From contig JHVP01000006.1 in assembly GCA_000620205.1 (NCBI GenBank), forward strand, positions 186,001 through 250,000: a stretch of DNA of 64,000 nucleotides, given 5' to 3'. The position numbers and the translations under genes were made by a program. A model generated the notes under the pieces. That model was not told where the DNA came from. It saw only the letters and a program-made list of their open reading frames with translations, and searched no databases. The DNA comes from Geodermatophilaceae bacterium URHA0031. GTDB taxonomy: Bacteria; Actinomycetota; Actinomycetes; Mycobacteriales; Geodermatophilaceae. Below are positions 50,958-60,294 of the stretch, piece by piece (positions within the stretch are counted from its first letter, which is position 1; each line of letters begins with the position of its first letter).

Positions 50958-52705
50958 GTCGGGTCGGGGTCGTTGGCCCCGGCCCGGCCACCGCCGGTGA
51001 GACCGGCCTCCTGGGCGTAGGGCTCGTGGCGCTTGCCGGCGTGCGCCTCGACCTGCAGCCGGTCCTTCAGGTGCGGGTAGTGCAGCTCGAACGCCGGGCG
51101 CTCGGACCGGATCCTGGGGATCTCGAGGAAGTTGTGCCGCGGCGGCGGCGACGAGGTCGCCCACTCCAGCGAGTTGCCGTGGCCCCAGGGGTCGTCACGC
51201 AGGGCGAGCCGACCGTGCTTCCAGGACTTCACCACGTTGTAGACGAACGGGATGACCGAGGCGCCGAGGATGAACGACCCGATCGTGGAGATCGTGTGCA
51301 TCGTGGTGAAACCGTCGGTGGCCAGGTAGTCGGCGTACCGGCGCGGCATGCCCTCGTTGCCCAGCCAGTGCTGGATGAGGAACGTGGCGTGGAAGCCGAT
51401 GAAGGTCAGCCAGAAGTGCAGCTTGCCGATCTTCTCGTCCATCATCCGGCCGCACAGCTTGGGGAACCAGAAGTAGAGCCCCGCGTAGGCGGCGAACACC
51501 ACGGTGCCGAAGACGACGTAGTGGAAGTGCGCGACGACGAAGTAGCTGTCGTTGACGTGCCAGTCCAGCGGCGGGCTGGCCAGCAGCACACCGGTCAGAC
51601 CACCGAGCAGGAAGGTGATGAGGAAGCCGATCGCGAACAGCATCGGGGTCTCGAACGTCAACTGACCGCGCCACATGGTGCCGATCCAGTTGAAGAACTT
51701 GATGCCGGTCGGGACGGCGATCAGGTAGGTCAGGAAGGCGAAGAACGGCAGCAGCACCGCGCCGGTGGCGAACATGTGGTGCGCCCACACCGCCAGCGAC
51801 AGCGCGGTGATCGCGATCAGCGCGAACACCATGCCCTTGTAGCCGAACAGCGGCTTCCGGCTGAACACCGGGATGACCTCGGAGATGATGCCGAAGAACG
51901 GCAACGCGATGATGTAGACCTCGGGATGGCCGAAGAACCAGAACAGGTGCTGCCACAGCATCGGCCCGCCGTTCGCGGCCGTGTAGACCTGCGCGCCGAG
52001 GTGACGATCGGCCAGCAGCGCCATCAGGGCCGCGGTCAGGATGGGGAAGGCCAGCAGCACGAGGACGCTGGTGACCAGCGTCGCCCAGGTGAAGATCGAC
52101 ATCCGGAACATCGTCATGCCGGGTGCCCGCAGGCAGACGATGGTCGCGACGAAGTTGACGCCACCGAGGATGGTGCCCAGACCGCTGACGGCCAGACCGG
52201 CGATCCACAGGTCACCGCCGGCGCCGGGGCTGTGCGCACCGGTGCTCAGCGGGGTGTAGGCGTACCAGCCGAAGTCGGCCGCACCGCCCGGGGTCAGGAA
52301 ACCGGAGACCGCGATCGCGGACCCGAAGAAGAACAGCCAGAACGAGAACGCGTTCAGCCGCGGGAAGGCGACGTCGGGCGAACCGATCTGCAGCGGCATG
52401 ATCAGGTTCGAGAACGCGAAGAACATCGGCGTCGCGAAGAACAGCAGCATGATCGTGCCGTGCATCGTGACCAGCTGGTTGTACTGCTCGGGCGAGAGGA
52501 ACTGCAGCTCCGGGCGGGCCAGCTCACCACGCATCAGCAGCGCCATGAAACCACCGACGAAGAACCAGATGAAGGCCACCGTGGTGTACATGAGGCCGAT
52601 GGTCTTGTGGTCGGTGGTGCGCAGCAGACCGAGGAGCCGCGACCCCTTCTCGGCTTCGTGCGCCGGACTCGGCCGGCTCACGATCGGGGCGGGTGCGATC
52701 GTCAC
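50954..52705 (-). CDS. ctaD: cytochrome c oxidase subunit I (aa3-type)
   Basis: A 583-residue heme-copper oxidase subunit with twelve membrane helices. The heme and CuB histidines are seen in [39 protein letters not shown] and [13 protein letters not shown]. The covalent His-Tyr pair lies in GHPEVY, and the K-channel Lys in FGYKGMVFA. Subunits II and III are not in the window, which is normal for actinobacteria. GTG 52705. Its stop sits at the edge of stem-loop copy F. Confidence 0.97.
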   Translation of the reverse strand: MTIAPAPIVSRPSPAHEAEKGSRLLGLLRTTDHKTIGLMYTTVAFIWFFVGGFMALLMRGELARPELQFLSPEQYNQLVTMHGTIMLLFFATPMFFAFSNLIMPLQIGSPDVAFPRLNAFSFWLFFFGSAIAVSGFLTPGGAADFGWYAYTPLSTGAHSPGAGGDLWIAGLAVSGLGTILGGVNFVATIVCLRAPGMTMFRMSIFTWATLVTSVLVLLAFPILTAALMALLADRHLGAQVYTAANGGPMLWQHLFWFFGHPEVYIIALPFFGIISEVIPVFSRKPLFGYKGMVFALIAITALSLAVWAHHMFATGAVLLPFFAFLTYLIAVPTGIKFFNWIGTMWRGQLTFETPMLFAIGFLITFLLGGLTGVLLASPPLDWHVNDSYFVVAHFHYVVFGTVVFAAYAGLYFWFPKLCGRMMDEKIGKLHFWLTFIGFHATFLIQHWLGNEGMPRRYADYLATDGFTTMHTISTIGSFILGASVIPFVYNVVKSWKHGRLALRDDPWGHGNSLEWATSSPPPRHNFLEIPRIRSERPAFELHYPHLKDRLQVEAHAGKRHEPYAQEAGLTGGGRAGANDPDPT

Positions 52706-53002
52706 GCCCGGGAGCTTAGACCGTGCTCAGCTGCCCCACGCGGCGGGAGAGGCAGCCGGTGCGCCGCGCGGTCGGGGCGGCCTCGGCGGACGTGCCTCCC
52801 GCCACACCGACCGCGCTGGCGGCGGGTCCTGCCGGCCGAGGGAACCGCAGGTGGGCGACCTGTCGCGCGTCACCCGATCGGGTGCAGTCCATGAAACCCG
52901 CCGGTTCCTGGAGTTTGGCGACGATCATGACCGGGCATCTTTGATCTTGCGCTGGACGGCCCAGCGCACGACGGCAGCTGCCGTCATGCGTAGGAGGCTC
53001 AC
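52706..53002. other. 297-base divergent intergenic region, ctaD / GlsB-like gene
   Basis: No gene is supported. It must hold the ctaD promoter and that of the small membrane protein at 53003. The AT-richer stretch near 52910-52945 (TTTGGCG, then CATCTTTGATCTTG) is the likely promoter zone for the latter. No convincing operator or riboswitch was seen. Confidence 0.4.
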
Positions 53003-53281
53003 GTGGACGTTCTCTGGAACATCATCATCCTGATCGTCATCGGTGCGATCGCGGGCTTCATCGCCCGGGCGGTCATCCCGGGCAAGCAGGACATCGGCAT
53101 CGGCCTGACCATCGTGCTCGGCATCGTCGGGTCCGTGGTGGGCAACCTGCTGGGCAGCCTGATCTTCGAGCCCCACCGGTTCGAGCTCGGCACCTCCGGC
53201 ATCATCGGGTCGATCATCGGCGCGATCATCGTGCTCGGCATCTACGTGATGGCCACGAACAAGCGCCGCGTCACCCGCTGA
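53003..53281 (+). CDS. GlsB/YeaQ/YmgE family membrane protein
   Basis: A 92-residue protein with three membrane helices and a Gly-rich pattern: WNIIILIVIGAIAGFIARAV, PGKQDIGIGLTIVLGIVGS, VVGNLLGSLIF, TSGIIGSIIGAIIVLGIY. This is the transglycosylase-associated protein family, stress-linked in several bacteria; enzymatic activity is not established. GTG 53003 has TAGGAGG five bases upstream. A strong terminator follows at 53316. Confidence 0.93.
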   Translation: MDVLWNIIILIVIGAIAGFIARAVIPGKQDIGIGLTIVLGIVGSVVGNLLGSLIFEPHRFELGTSGIIGSIIGAIIVLGIYVMATNKRRVTR

Positions 53282-53315
53282 CCCACCGCCCGCGCCGCTG
53301 CGGGCAGCACTCCCA

Positions 53316-53348
53316 GGAAGGGCCCGGCCACTGCGGCCGGGCCCTTCC
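53316..53348. terminator. 14-bp hairpin between convergent genes
   Basis: GGAAGGGCCCGGCC (53316-53329) pairs perfectly with its complement (53335-53348) around ACTGC. It lies between the GlsB-like gene and the convergent methyltransferase, ending four bases before the latter's stop. Confidence 0.8.
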
Positions 53349-53352
53349 GGCG

Positions 53353-54216
53353 TCACCGACCCCGTCCTCCGGCCGTCTCCCACGTACCGACGTCGACGGC
53401 CACCGTCACCTCGACCCGCGGAGGGAGTGCCGCGACCCGCGCGGCCAGCTCGGGCTCGTCGAGGTGCCGCGCGTGCGGTCCCATCCCGACCAGCGTGCCC
53501 ACCGCGGCGTGGTCGAGGACGAGCCGTTCCCGGTGGGCCGACGTCCCGACCGGGCGCAGGTGGGGACCGAGGCTCGCCGCGAGCCGGTCGGCCTTCGCGG
53601 GGTCCACGCTGAGCAGCCCGAGCGGCCCGACCAGCTCGGCGAGGTGGTCGGCGGCCGGGGTGACGACGACCAGCCGCCCGCCCGGTCGCAGCACCCGGGC
53701 GGTCTCGCCCCCGTTGCGCGGGGCGAACACCACCAGCACCCGGTCCAGCGCCGCGTCCCGCACCGGCCAGCGGGCCCACGTGTCGGCGACGACGGCCATC
53801 GCGCGCGGGTGCGCCCGGGCCGCCCGCCGCGCCGCGTACCGGGAGGCGTCCAGCACCACCCCGACCGCGTCCGGCGTCCGGTCCAGCACGCCGGCGAGGT
53901 GGGCTCCCGTTCCCCCGCCCGCGTCCAGCAGCGTGCGCGGCGACCCGTCGGCGAGGACGGCATCGGCCAGCGCGGCGGTGATGCCGGCATAGTGCCCGGC
54001 CGCCAGGAACCCGGCGCGGTCGGCGACCATGGCCGCGGAGTCACCCTGGTGCGGGGACCCACCCGGCGGCAGCAGCGTCACGTGACCCTGCCGCGCCCGG
54101 TCGAACCCGTGCCCCGCGGCGCACCGCAGCCCGGCGACGTCGGCGCCGACCGCCGCGCCGCACACCGGGCAGGCGAGGACGGCGACCGCCGCCTCCGGGA
54201 GCGGGGGCGGGCTCAC
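53353..54216 (-). CDS. RlmA-like 23S rRNA (guanine-N1) methyltransferase
   Basis: A 287-residue methyltransferase. The N-terminal zinc module CPVCGAAVG...GLRCAAGHGFDRARQGHV is the RlmA hallmark. SAM motif I is LLDAGGGTGAHLAGVL (about 93-108), followed by GVVLDASRYAARRAAR and FAPRNGGETARVLRPGG. Members methylate G745 or G748 of 23S rRNA; some actinobacterial forms give macrolide tolerance. GTG 54216 overlaps the stop of the upstream phosphodiesterase gene. Confidence 0.88.
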   Translation of the reverse strand: MSPPPLPEAAVAVLACPVCGAAVGADVAGLRCAAGHGFDRARQGHVTLLPPGGSPHQGDSAAMVADRAGFLAAGHYAGITAALADAVLADGSPRTLLDAGGGTGAHLAGVLDRTPDAVGVVLDASRYAARRAARAHPRAMAVVADTWARWPVRDAALDRVLVVFAPRNGGETARVLRPGGRLVVVTPAADHLAELVGPLGLLSVDPAKADRLAASLGPHLRPVGTSAHRERLVLDHAAVGTLVGMGPHARHLDEPELAARVAALPPRVEVTVAVDVGTWETAGGRGR

Positions 54217-54731
54217 CGGCGGGGTGGTCGCACCGGCAGCCGGTGCAGCGTCAGATGGGTGAGCGCGCCGGCGTCCACGGTGCCGGTGAGGTAGGTGGCG
54301 TGCGGCTGGCGCCGGCGGTCGGTGGGCGAACCGGGGTTCAGCAGCCGCAGCCCGGTCGCCGCCGTCGTGTCCCAGGGGATGTGGCTGTGCCCGAACACCA
54401 GGACGTCGACGTCGGGGAAACGGGCGGCGCACCGCTCCTCCCGGCCCCTGGCCTCGCCGGTCTCGTGGACGACGGCGAACCGGAGCCCCTCGAGCTCGAC
54501 CCGGGCGACCTCCGGCAGCCGCTCGCGCAGCGCTCCGTGGTCGTTGTTGCCGTGCACCCCGACCAGCCGGCGGGCCCGCCGCTCCAGCTCGTCGAGCAGC
54601 GCGACGTCCACCCAGTCACCGGCGTGCACCACGACGTCGCAGGTCACGATCCGGTCCCAGAGGGAATCCGGTAGATCATGCGCCCGCTTGGGCACGTGGG
54701 TGTCGGAGATGAACACCACGGAAACGGGCAC
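54213..54731 (-). CDS. metallophosphoesterase, YfcE/MJ0936 family
   Basis: A 172-residue calcineurin-like phosphodiesterase. Metal motifs are SDTHVPKRA (about 9-17), HAGDWVD (about 36-42), GVHGNNDHG (about 58-66) and FGHSHIP (about 113-119). The usual second His region is VVHETGEA. It probably hydrolyses small phosphodiesters. GTG 54731. It overlaps the RlmA-like gene by four bases and is divergent from the MFS exporter. Confidence 0.88.
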   Translation of the reverse strand: MPVSVVFISDTHVPKRAHDLPDSLWDRIVTCDVVVHAGDWVDVALLDELERRARRLVGVHGNNDHGALRERLPEVARVELEGLRFAVVHETGEARGREERCAARFPDVDVLVFGHSHIPWDTTAATGLRLLNPGSPTDRRRQPHATYLTGTVDAGALTHLTLHRLPVRPPRR

Positions 54732-54809
54732 GACGACATCGTCGCAGCCCGCTACGTTGCCCTCTTGGCCGACGACCCGGCCGACCGGAACGAACGATCG
54801 AGGACCCAC

Positions 54810-56342
54810 GTGAGCGACGTCGCCCCCACCTCCGCGGCTGGGGACACCACCCCCGCCGCCGAGCCGTACCCCAAGCGCTGGCTGGCCCTGGCGGTCATCG
54901 CCGTCACCGTGCTGATGGTCATCCTGGACGCGACCATCGTGAACATCGCGCTGCCGGCCGTGTCGGCGGACCTGGCGATCTCCGCGGCGACCCAGCAGTG
55001 GATCGTCACCGCCTACACCCTGACCTTCGGCGGCTTCCTGCTGCTCGGCGGGCGGATCGCGGACTTCTGGGGGCGCAAGCGCACCTACCTGGTCGGCGCC
55101 GTGGGCTTCGCCGTCGCCTCGGCCCTGGGCGGCCTGGCGCAGAACGAGGCGATGCTGTTCGGCGCCCGCGCGCTGCAGGGCGTCTTCGGCGCCCTGCTGG
55201 CCCCGGCCTCGCTGGCGCTGCTGACCGTGCTCTTCACCGACGCCAAGGAGCGGGCGAAGGCGTTCGCCGTCTACGGCGCCATCGCCGGCGGCGGCTCGGC
55301 CGTCGGCCTGCTGCTGGGCGGCGTGCTGACCGAGTACGCCGACTGGCGCTGGTGCTTCTGGGTGAACGTGCCGGTGGCGATCGTCGCGGTCGCGGCGGCC
55401 ATCCCGATCGTTCCGGAGAGCAAGGCCCCCGGGGACGCGAGGTACGACATCCCCGGGGCGGTGCTGGTCACCCTCGGCCTGGCGTCGCTGGTGTACGGCT
55501 TCACCAAGGTGGCGCAGGCCTCGCAGGAGGACCCGCAGGCCAACGCCTGGGCCAACGGTGCGGCGCTGGCCTTCATCGCCGTCGGCCTGCTGCTGGTGGC
55601 GGCCTTCGTCGTGGTGGAGCTCCGGGTCAGGAACCCGCTGCTGCCCATGCGGCTGGTGCTCGACCGCAACCGCGGGGGCGCGTACCTGACCTCCACCCTG
55701 GTGGGCGCCGGGCTGATCGGGGCGTTCTTCTTCCTCAGCCTGTACTTCCAGCAGGTGCTGGGCTACAAGCCGGTCGAGGCCGGCTTCGCCTCGCTGCCGA
55801 CCACCCTGGGCGTGCTCGTCTCGGCGGGGGCGGCCAGCGCCCTGGTACCGAAGCTCGGGCCGCGGCCGCTGATGGTGGTCGGTGCGCTGCTGGCCGCGGC
55901 GGGGCTGTTCCTGCTGTCCTTCCTGGGAGTCGACACCTCCTTCTGGGCGCTGGCCTTCCCCGGCCAGCTGATCCTCGGCCTCGGTCTCGGCTTCACGTTC
56001 GTGCCGCTGTCCAACCTGGCCCTGATCGGCGCGGGCGAACGCGACGCCGGCGCGGCCAGCGCGATGCTGAACGCCACCCAGCAGGTCGGCGCCTCGGTCG
56101 GCACGGCCCTGCTGGCCACCATCTCGGTCGGTGCGATCACCGCGTCCATCACCTCGCAGGTGGCCGCCGGCGCCGACCCGAACGACCCGGCGGTCGGCCT
56201 GGCCGCGCAGGTCGAGGGCTACACCACCGCCTTCACCTGGGCTGCCGCCCTGCTGGTGGTCGGTGCCGTGGTCGCTGGCCTGCTCATCAAGGCCTCGAAG
56301 GAGGACCTGCCCGCCGACGGCGCCGTCGTCCACGCCGGCTGA
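54810..56342 (+). CDS. DHA2-type MFS multidrug exporter, 14 helices
   Basis: A 510-residue EmrB/QacA-type transporter. Motif D1 LDATIVNIALPAV lies in helix 1 (about 33-45). Motif A GGRIADFWGRKRTYLVG and the antiporter motif C GAIAGGGSAVGLLLGG follow. WRWCFWVNVPV in helix 6 is typical of the family. It should expel lipophilic drugs or cations using the proton gradient. GTG 54810 has GAGGA upstream; the longer frame from 54678 overlaps the divergent gene. The 101-bp tandem duplication lies after its stop. Confidence 0.93.
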   Translation: MSDVAPTSAAGDTTPAAEPYPKRWLALAVIAVTVLMVILDATIVNIALPAVSADLAISAATQQWIVTAYTLTFGGFLLLGGRIADFWGRKRTYLVGAVGFAVASALGGLAQNEAMLFGARALQGVFGALLAPASLALLTVLFTDAKERAKAFAVYGAIAGGGSAVGLLLGGVLTEYADWRWCFWVNVPVAIVAVAAAIPIVPESKAPGDARYDIPGAVLVTLGLASLVYGFTKVAQASQEDPQANAWANGAALAFIAVGLLLVAAFVVVELRVRNPLLPMRLVLDRNRGGAYLTSTLVGAGLIGAFFFLSLYFQQVLGYKPVEAGFASLPTTLGVLVSAGAASALVPKLGPRPLMVVGALLAAAGLFLLSFLGVDTSFWALAFPGQLILGLGLGFTFVPLSNLALIGAGERDAGAASAMLNATQQVGASVGTALLATISVGAITASITSQVAAGADPNDPAVGLAAQVEGYTTAFTWAAALLVVGAVVAGLLIKASKEDLPADGAVVHAG

Positions 56343-56355
56343 CCCCTTCGGGAGC

Positions 56356-56557
56356 GCCGGGCATGCCCGGTTCCGGGGACCCGTCGCAGGGGCCGGAGGC
56401 CTCCCGACGGGTCCTCGGGCAGCGGCTCAGCGCCGCCGGGGACGGCACCTGGCCGCGCCGGGCATGCCCGGCTCCGGGGACCGGTCGCGGGGGCCGGAGG
56501 CCTTCCGACGGGTCCTCGGGCAGCGGCTCAGCGCTGCCGGGGACGGCACCTGGCCGC
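56356..56557. repeat. tandem duplication, 2 x 101 bp, between convergent genes
   Basis: Unit 1 (56356-56456) and unit 2 (56457-56557) abut and differ at five positions. Each begins with the palindrome CCGGGCATGCCCGG, then has GGGGCCGGAGGCC and GACGGGTCCTCGGGCAGCGG. Neither unit contains a credible gene. The block fills almost the whole gap between the MFS exporter and the convergent CDF gene and may act as a doubled terminator. Confidence 0.9.
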
Positions 56558-56580
56558 GGTGCGATCCGGAGGATCGCCGT

Positions 56581-57498
56581 TCACTCGTGGACGGGCGACT
56601 CGTGGCCGCGGTGGCTCGCCGACTCGAGCTGGAAGGTGCAGTGCTCGAGGTCGAAGTGCGCACCCAGGCAGCTGCACAGGGCGTCGAGCACCCGGCCCCC
56701 GTGCCCCTCGGCCAGCACCTCCTCGCTCACCACGACGTGCGCGGAGAGCACCGGCTGACCCGAGGTGATGGTCCAGGCGTGCAGGTCGTGGACGTCGACC
56801 ACACCGGCGACACCGAGCACGTGGGCGCGCACGTCGTCGAGGTCCACGCCCTTGGGAGCCGCCTCGAGCAGGACGTCGAACGCCTCCCGCAGCAACGTCC
56901 AGGCGCGCGGGAGCACCAGCGCACCGACGGCGAAGGAGGCGACGACGTCGGCAGCGGTCCAGCCGGTGGTGGCGATGACGACGGCGGCGACGATGACCGC
57001 CAGCGAGCCCAGCGCGTCACCGACGACCTCCAGGTAGGCGCCGCGGGTGTTCAGCGACTCCCCCTGGCCGGCGTGCAGCAGGGACAGCGACCCGACGTTG
57101 ACGGCCAGCCCCAGGACGGCGACCCCGAGCATCCACCCGGCGTGGATGTCCGGCGGGTCACCGATCCGGCGCACCGCCTCGACGACGACGTAGGCGCCGA
57201 CCCCGATCAGCAGCAGGCCGTTGGCCACCGCCGCCAGCACCTCGATCCGCTGCCAGCCGAAGGTGCGGCGGCCGCGGGCGGGCCGCTGGGCGAGGCTGAC
57301 CGCGCCGAGGGCCATCCCGATGCCGAGGGCGTCGGTGGCCATGTGCGCGGCGTCGGCCAGCAGCGCCAGCGACCCGGACAGCAGCGCGCCGACCACCTCG
57401 ACGACCAGGACGCCGCAGGTGAGCGCCAGGACGACGGCGAGCCGGCCCCGGTGTGCGGCCGCGGCGGTGCCGTGCGCCGTCCCGTGGTCGTGCCCCAT
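56581..57498 (-). CDS. cation diffusion facilitator (zinc/cobalt exporter, CzcD-like)
   Basis: A 305-residue exporter with six membrane helices and a His-rich start (GHDHGTAHGT). The helix 2 metal site is ADAAHMATDALGIG with the HxxxD pair. The helix 5 site is YLEVVGDALGS, where Glu replaces the common His. The cytoplasmic C-terminal domain has GVVDVHDLHAWTITSG and HCTFQLES. It exports Zn(II) or related divalent ions by proton antiport. ATG 57498 has GGAGGAGG upstream. Confidence 0.92.
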   Translation of the reverse strand: MGHDHGTAHGTAAAAHRGRLAVVLALTCGVLVVEVVGALLSGSLALLADAAHMATDALGIGMALGAVSLAQRPARGRRTFGWQRIEVLAAVANGLLLIGVGAYVVVEAVRRIGDPPDIHAGWMLGVAVLGLAVNVGSLSLLHAGQGESLNTRGAYLEVVGDALGSLAVIVAAVVIATTGWTAADVVASFAVGALVLPRAWTLLREAFDVLLEAAPKGVDLDDVRAHVLGVAGVVDVHDLHAWTITSGQPVLSAHVVVSEEVLAEGHGGRVLDALCSCLGAHFDLEHCTFQLESASHRGHESPVHE

Positions 57499-57597
57499 CG
57501 ACGCCCCCTCCTCCCACCGGTCCTTACATGCAGGATGCCGCATGTCAGACCGGGATGCCAGGAACCGGGCCAGCCGCCCCCGTCCCGAGGCTCACCC

Positions 57598-57669
57598 GAG
57601 CAGGTGACGTGCTGGAACGGCCCCCTTCCCGGAGGCCGCCCTGAGCAGGTGACGTGCTGGAACGGCCCC
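57598..57669. repeat. 45-base-phased direct repeat flanking stem-loop copy G
   Basis: GAGCAGGTGACGTGCTGG followed by AACGGCCCC (27 bases) occurs at 57598-57624 and again at 57643-57669. The second copy runs into stem-loop copy G. A related GAGGTGCTGGAGCGGCCCC adjoins copy F (near 50883), so this belongs to the flank of the stem-loop family. Confidence 0.8.
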
Positions 57670-57726
57670 GCTGCTGGGTCCTGCCGCGAGCTTGCGAGTG
57701 GCGGGGGGCAGCGGGGTCCTTCCTCA
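57664..57726 (-). repeat. gene-end stem-loop family, copy G (end of M23 peptidase)
   Basis: It starts on the minus strand at the peptidase stop (TGA at 57726-57724), followed by GGAAGGACC. The outer stem CCCCGCTGC/GCAGCGGGG (plus-strand arms 57666-57674 and 57708-57716) is a perfect 9 bp. Confidence 0.8.
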
Positions 57727-58680
57727 GACCTGGACGCCCCGGTCGCGCAGCCACGGGACCGGGTCGACCTTCTGCCCGTCGATCCCGCCCAGGTGCACCT
57801 CGAAGTGCAGGTGCGGGCCGGTGGACTGCCCCTGGTTGCCCAGCAGGGCGATCGTGTCGCCGGCCCGGACGACCTGACCCTCCGCGACGAGGATCTGCTG
57901 CATGTGGCCGTAGACCGTCACGTCGCCGTTGTCGTGCCGGATGTACACGGCCAGGCCGAAGCCGCTGGCCGCACCGGCCCGGACGACGACGCCGTCCACG
58001 GCCGCGTACTCCGGCGTGCCGAGCGGGGCGGCGAAGTCGATCCCGGCGTGCAGCGTGCCCCACCGGGGGCCGAACCCGCTGGACAGCCGCGCGCCCTGCA
58101 CCGGCAGCACCGCCTTGGGCCGGGCGGCCTCGGCGGCCTGGGCGGCGGCGGCCACCGCGGCCGCGTCGGCGTCGGCCTGGACCTGCGCGGCGGCGGCCTC
58201 GGCGTCCTCGCGCTCGGCCCGGCTGGCCACCATCTGCTGCAGCCGCGAGGTGGCGTCCTCACCGGAGGCGGTCTGCCCGGCCTGCACCATGCCGAGCTCC
58301 TCGGCGACGCTGACCGGCTCGTCCGCCTGCGCGACGTCCGGCGTGGAGTGGGTCGCCAGGGCCGTGCCGGCGAGGCCGGCGGCGCCGATGAACGCCGCAG
58401 CCAGGTAGAGCGCGGGGCGGCGGGTGCGGATGGAGGGGCGGCGGTGCCGCGCCCCCTCGCCGGCGACCGGTGCGGAACCGGCGGCCGGCAGCGGCCAGTC
58501 GGTCGGGAGCGCCGGCCCGTCACCGCCCACCGGCAGCGGCCAGGCGTCGAGTGCGGGCGCCGGGACCGGCACCTCGGGACCCTCGGGCGACACGGCGGTG
58601 GTGGAGCCACCTGCCGGACCGGTGTGGATGGCACCCACCGGTCCGTCGTCGTCGGGCCGGGCGAGATGTTGCGGGTCCAT
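57724..58680 (-). CDS. membrane-anchored M23 family peptidoglycan endopeptidase
   Basis: A 318-residue protein. A cytoplasmic Pro/Gly-rich tail (about 1-85) precedes one membrane span (ALYLAAAFIGAAGLAGTALA, about 92-111). An Ala/Glu-rich coiled-coil stalk (about 140-195) follows. The LytM/M23 domain has zinc ligands in TLHAGIDFAAP and TGPHLHFEVHLGG, so it is probably catalytic. It should cut or remodel peptidoglycan cross-bridges. ATG 58680. Its stop sits at stem-loop copy G. Confidence 0.92.
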   Translation of the reverse strand: MDPQHLARPDDDGPVGAIHTGPAGGSTTAVSPEGPEVPVPAPALDAWPLPVGGDGPALPTDWPLPAAGSAPVAGEGARHRRPSIRTRRPALYLAAAFIGAAGLAGTALATHSTPDVAQADEPVSVAEELGMVQAGQTASGEDATSRLQQMVASRAEREDAEAAAAQVQADADAAAVAAAAQAAEAARPKAVLPVQGARLSSGFGPRWGTLHAGIDFAAPLGTPEYAAVDGVVVRAGAASGFGLAVYIRHDNGDVTVYGHMQQILVAEGQVVRAGDTIALLGNQGQSTGPHLHFEVHLGGIDGQKVDPVPWLRDRGVQV

Positions 58681-58957
58681 GCACCTGTCTTCCGTCGATC
58701 GGTCCGGGTCGAGCGGGGCCCATGTAAACACGCCGTGACCAGTTCGTGATCTGCGCGGAGAGGCACGCACATGGCGTCAAGTGGGCGAGGTCACCACACT
58801 TCCTGCCAAATGAGCACTCTCTGTGACGGCACAGTTCCTGGCAGGTCATGACTGCGACGCGCCGTCACGGGTAGGAGCGAGGAACGTCACGCCCGGAGAA
58901 CGGCCTGCTGACCGCAGTCGCGGCCGTCTCGAGCCCCCGAGAACGAGGAGCACCCCC

Positions 58958-60139
58958 ATGCGCGCAGTGACCTGGCACGGCCGCGACGACGTCCGTGTGG
59001 ACACCGTCCCGGACCCCTCCATCACCGACCCCACGGACGTGATCGTCGAGATCACCTCGAGCGGCATCTGCGGCTCGGACCTCCACCTGATCGAGGTCAT
59101 GGCGCCGTTCATGACCGTCGGCGACGTCATGGGTCACGAGCCGATGGGGATCGTGCGCGAGGTCGGCCCCGGGGTGACCGCGCTGAAGGCCGGCGACCGC
59201 GTCGTCGTGCCGTTCAACATCTCGTGCGGCACCTGCTGGATGTGCAACCAGGGTCTGCAGAGCCAGTGCGAGACGACGCAGAACCGCGAGCAGGGCTTCG
59301 GCGCCTCGCTGTTCGGCTACACCAAGCTCTACGGGCAGGTGCCCGGCGGGCAGGCACAGTACCTGCGGGTCCCCTTCGGCAACACGCTGCCGATCAAGGT
59401 GCCCGAGGGCCCGGCCGACGACCGGTTCGTCTACCTCTCCGACGTGCTGCCGACCGCCTGGCAGGCCGTGCAGTACGCCAACGTGACGCCGGGCAGCACG
59501 GTGCTGGTGCTGGGCCTCGGCCCGATCGGCGACATGGCCACCCGGATCGCCAAGCACCTGGGCGCGGCGCAGGTGCTCGCCGCCGACACCGTGCCCGAGC
59601 GGCTGGCCCGGGCCCGGGCGAACGGGATCGACGTCCTGGACTCGACCACCCAGGCCGATGTCGTCGCCTGGGTGCGGGACAAGACCGACGGTCGCGGGCC
59701 GGACGCCGTCATCGACGCCGTCGGCATGGAGGCGCACGGCTCACCGGGCGCCAAGCTCGCCCAGAAGGCCACCGCGATCGTGCCGGACGCCGTCATGGAG
59801 AAGGTCATGCAGGTCGTCGGCGTCGACCGGATGGCGGCGCTGAACACCGCCATCGAGGCCGTCCGCCGCGGCGGGACCATCTCGCTGTCCGGCGTCTACG
59901 GCGGGGCCACCGACCCGATGCCGCTGATGCGGATGTTCGACAAGCAGATCGAGCTGCGCATGGGCCAGGCCAACGTCTGGCGCTGGGTGCCGGACATCCT
60001 GCCGCTGCTCACCGACGCCGACCCGCTGGGCGTGGACACCTTCGCCACGCACCACGTCCCGCTCGAGCAGGCGCCGCAGGCCTACGAGACCTTCCGGCAG
60101 AAGCAGGACGGCGCGGTCAAGGTGCTGCTGCAGCCCTGA
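58958..60139 (+). CDS. zinc-dependent alcohol dehydrogenase family protein (formaldehyde-dehydrogenase-like)
   Basis: A 393-residue medium-chain dehydrogenase. The catalytic zinc ligands lie in GICGSDLHL and VMGHEPMGIV, the structural zinc in CGTCWMCNQGLQSQC (about 91-105). The cofactor motif VLVLGLGPIGDMATRIAKHL is at about 183-202. An insertion around 250-290 is seen in glutathione-independent formaldehyde dehydrogenase-type proteins. The substrate is uncertain. ATG 58958 has GAGGAG seven bases upstream. Confidence 0.92.
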   Translation: MRAVTWHGRDDVRVDTVPDPSITDPTDVIVEITSSGICGSDLHLIEVMAPFMTVGDVMGHEPMGIVREVGPGVTALKAGDRVVVPFNISCGTCWMCNQGLQSQCETTQNREQGFGASLFGYTKLYGQVPGGQAQYLRVPFGNTLPIKVPEGPADDRFVYLSDVLPTAWQAVQYANVTPGSTVLVLGLGPIGDMATRIAKHLGAAQVLAADTVPERLARARANGIDVLDSTTQADVVAWVRDKTDGRGPDAVIDAVGMEAHGSPGAKLAQKATAIVPDAVMEKVMQVVGVDRMAALNTAIEAVRRGGTISLSGVYGGATDPMPLMRMFDKQIELRMGQANVWRWVPDILPLLTDADPLGVDTFATHHVPLEQAPQAYETFRQKQDGAVKVLLQP

Positions 60140-60294
60140 CCCCCGTACGTCGCGGGCCGACCCGGAGGGGCACGGCCCGCGACGTGACGAGGTTCTCACC
60201 CGTCAGGTGCAAGGATCCGGGGCCCGCTCCTCTTGGCTGTAGAGGACGCCGACGTCCGCGTCCACCCCCGTGCCCCACCTCGAGGAGCTCTGCC

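Noticed and set aside
50954..52894. Plus-strand frame opposite ctaD (51026-52894)
   Set aside because: Composed of His/Gln/Arg/Asp-rich low-complexity residues and fully antisense to a clear cytochrome oxidase gene.
54678..54809. Longer N-terminus for the DHA2 exporter
   Set aside because: It would overlap the divergent phosphodiesterase start and lacks a ribosome site. GTG 54810 has GAGGA at good spacing.
58681..58957. c-di-AMP (ydaO-type) riboswitch upstream of the M23 peptidase
   Set aside because: This is a frequent location in actinobacteria, but the conserved ydaO sequence blocks were not found on reading the 277-base gap.
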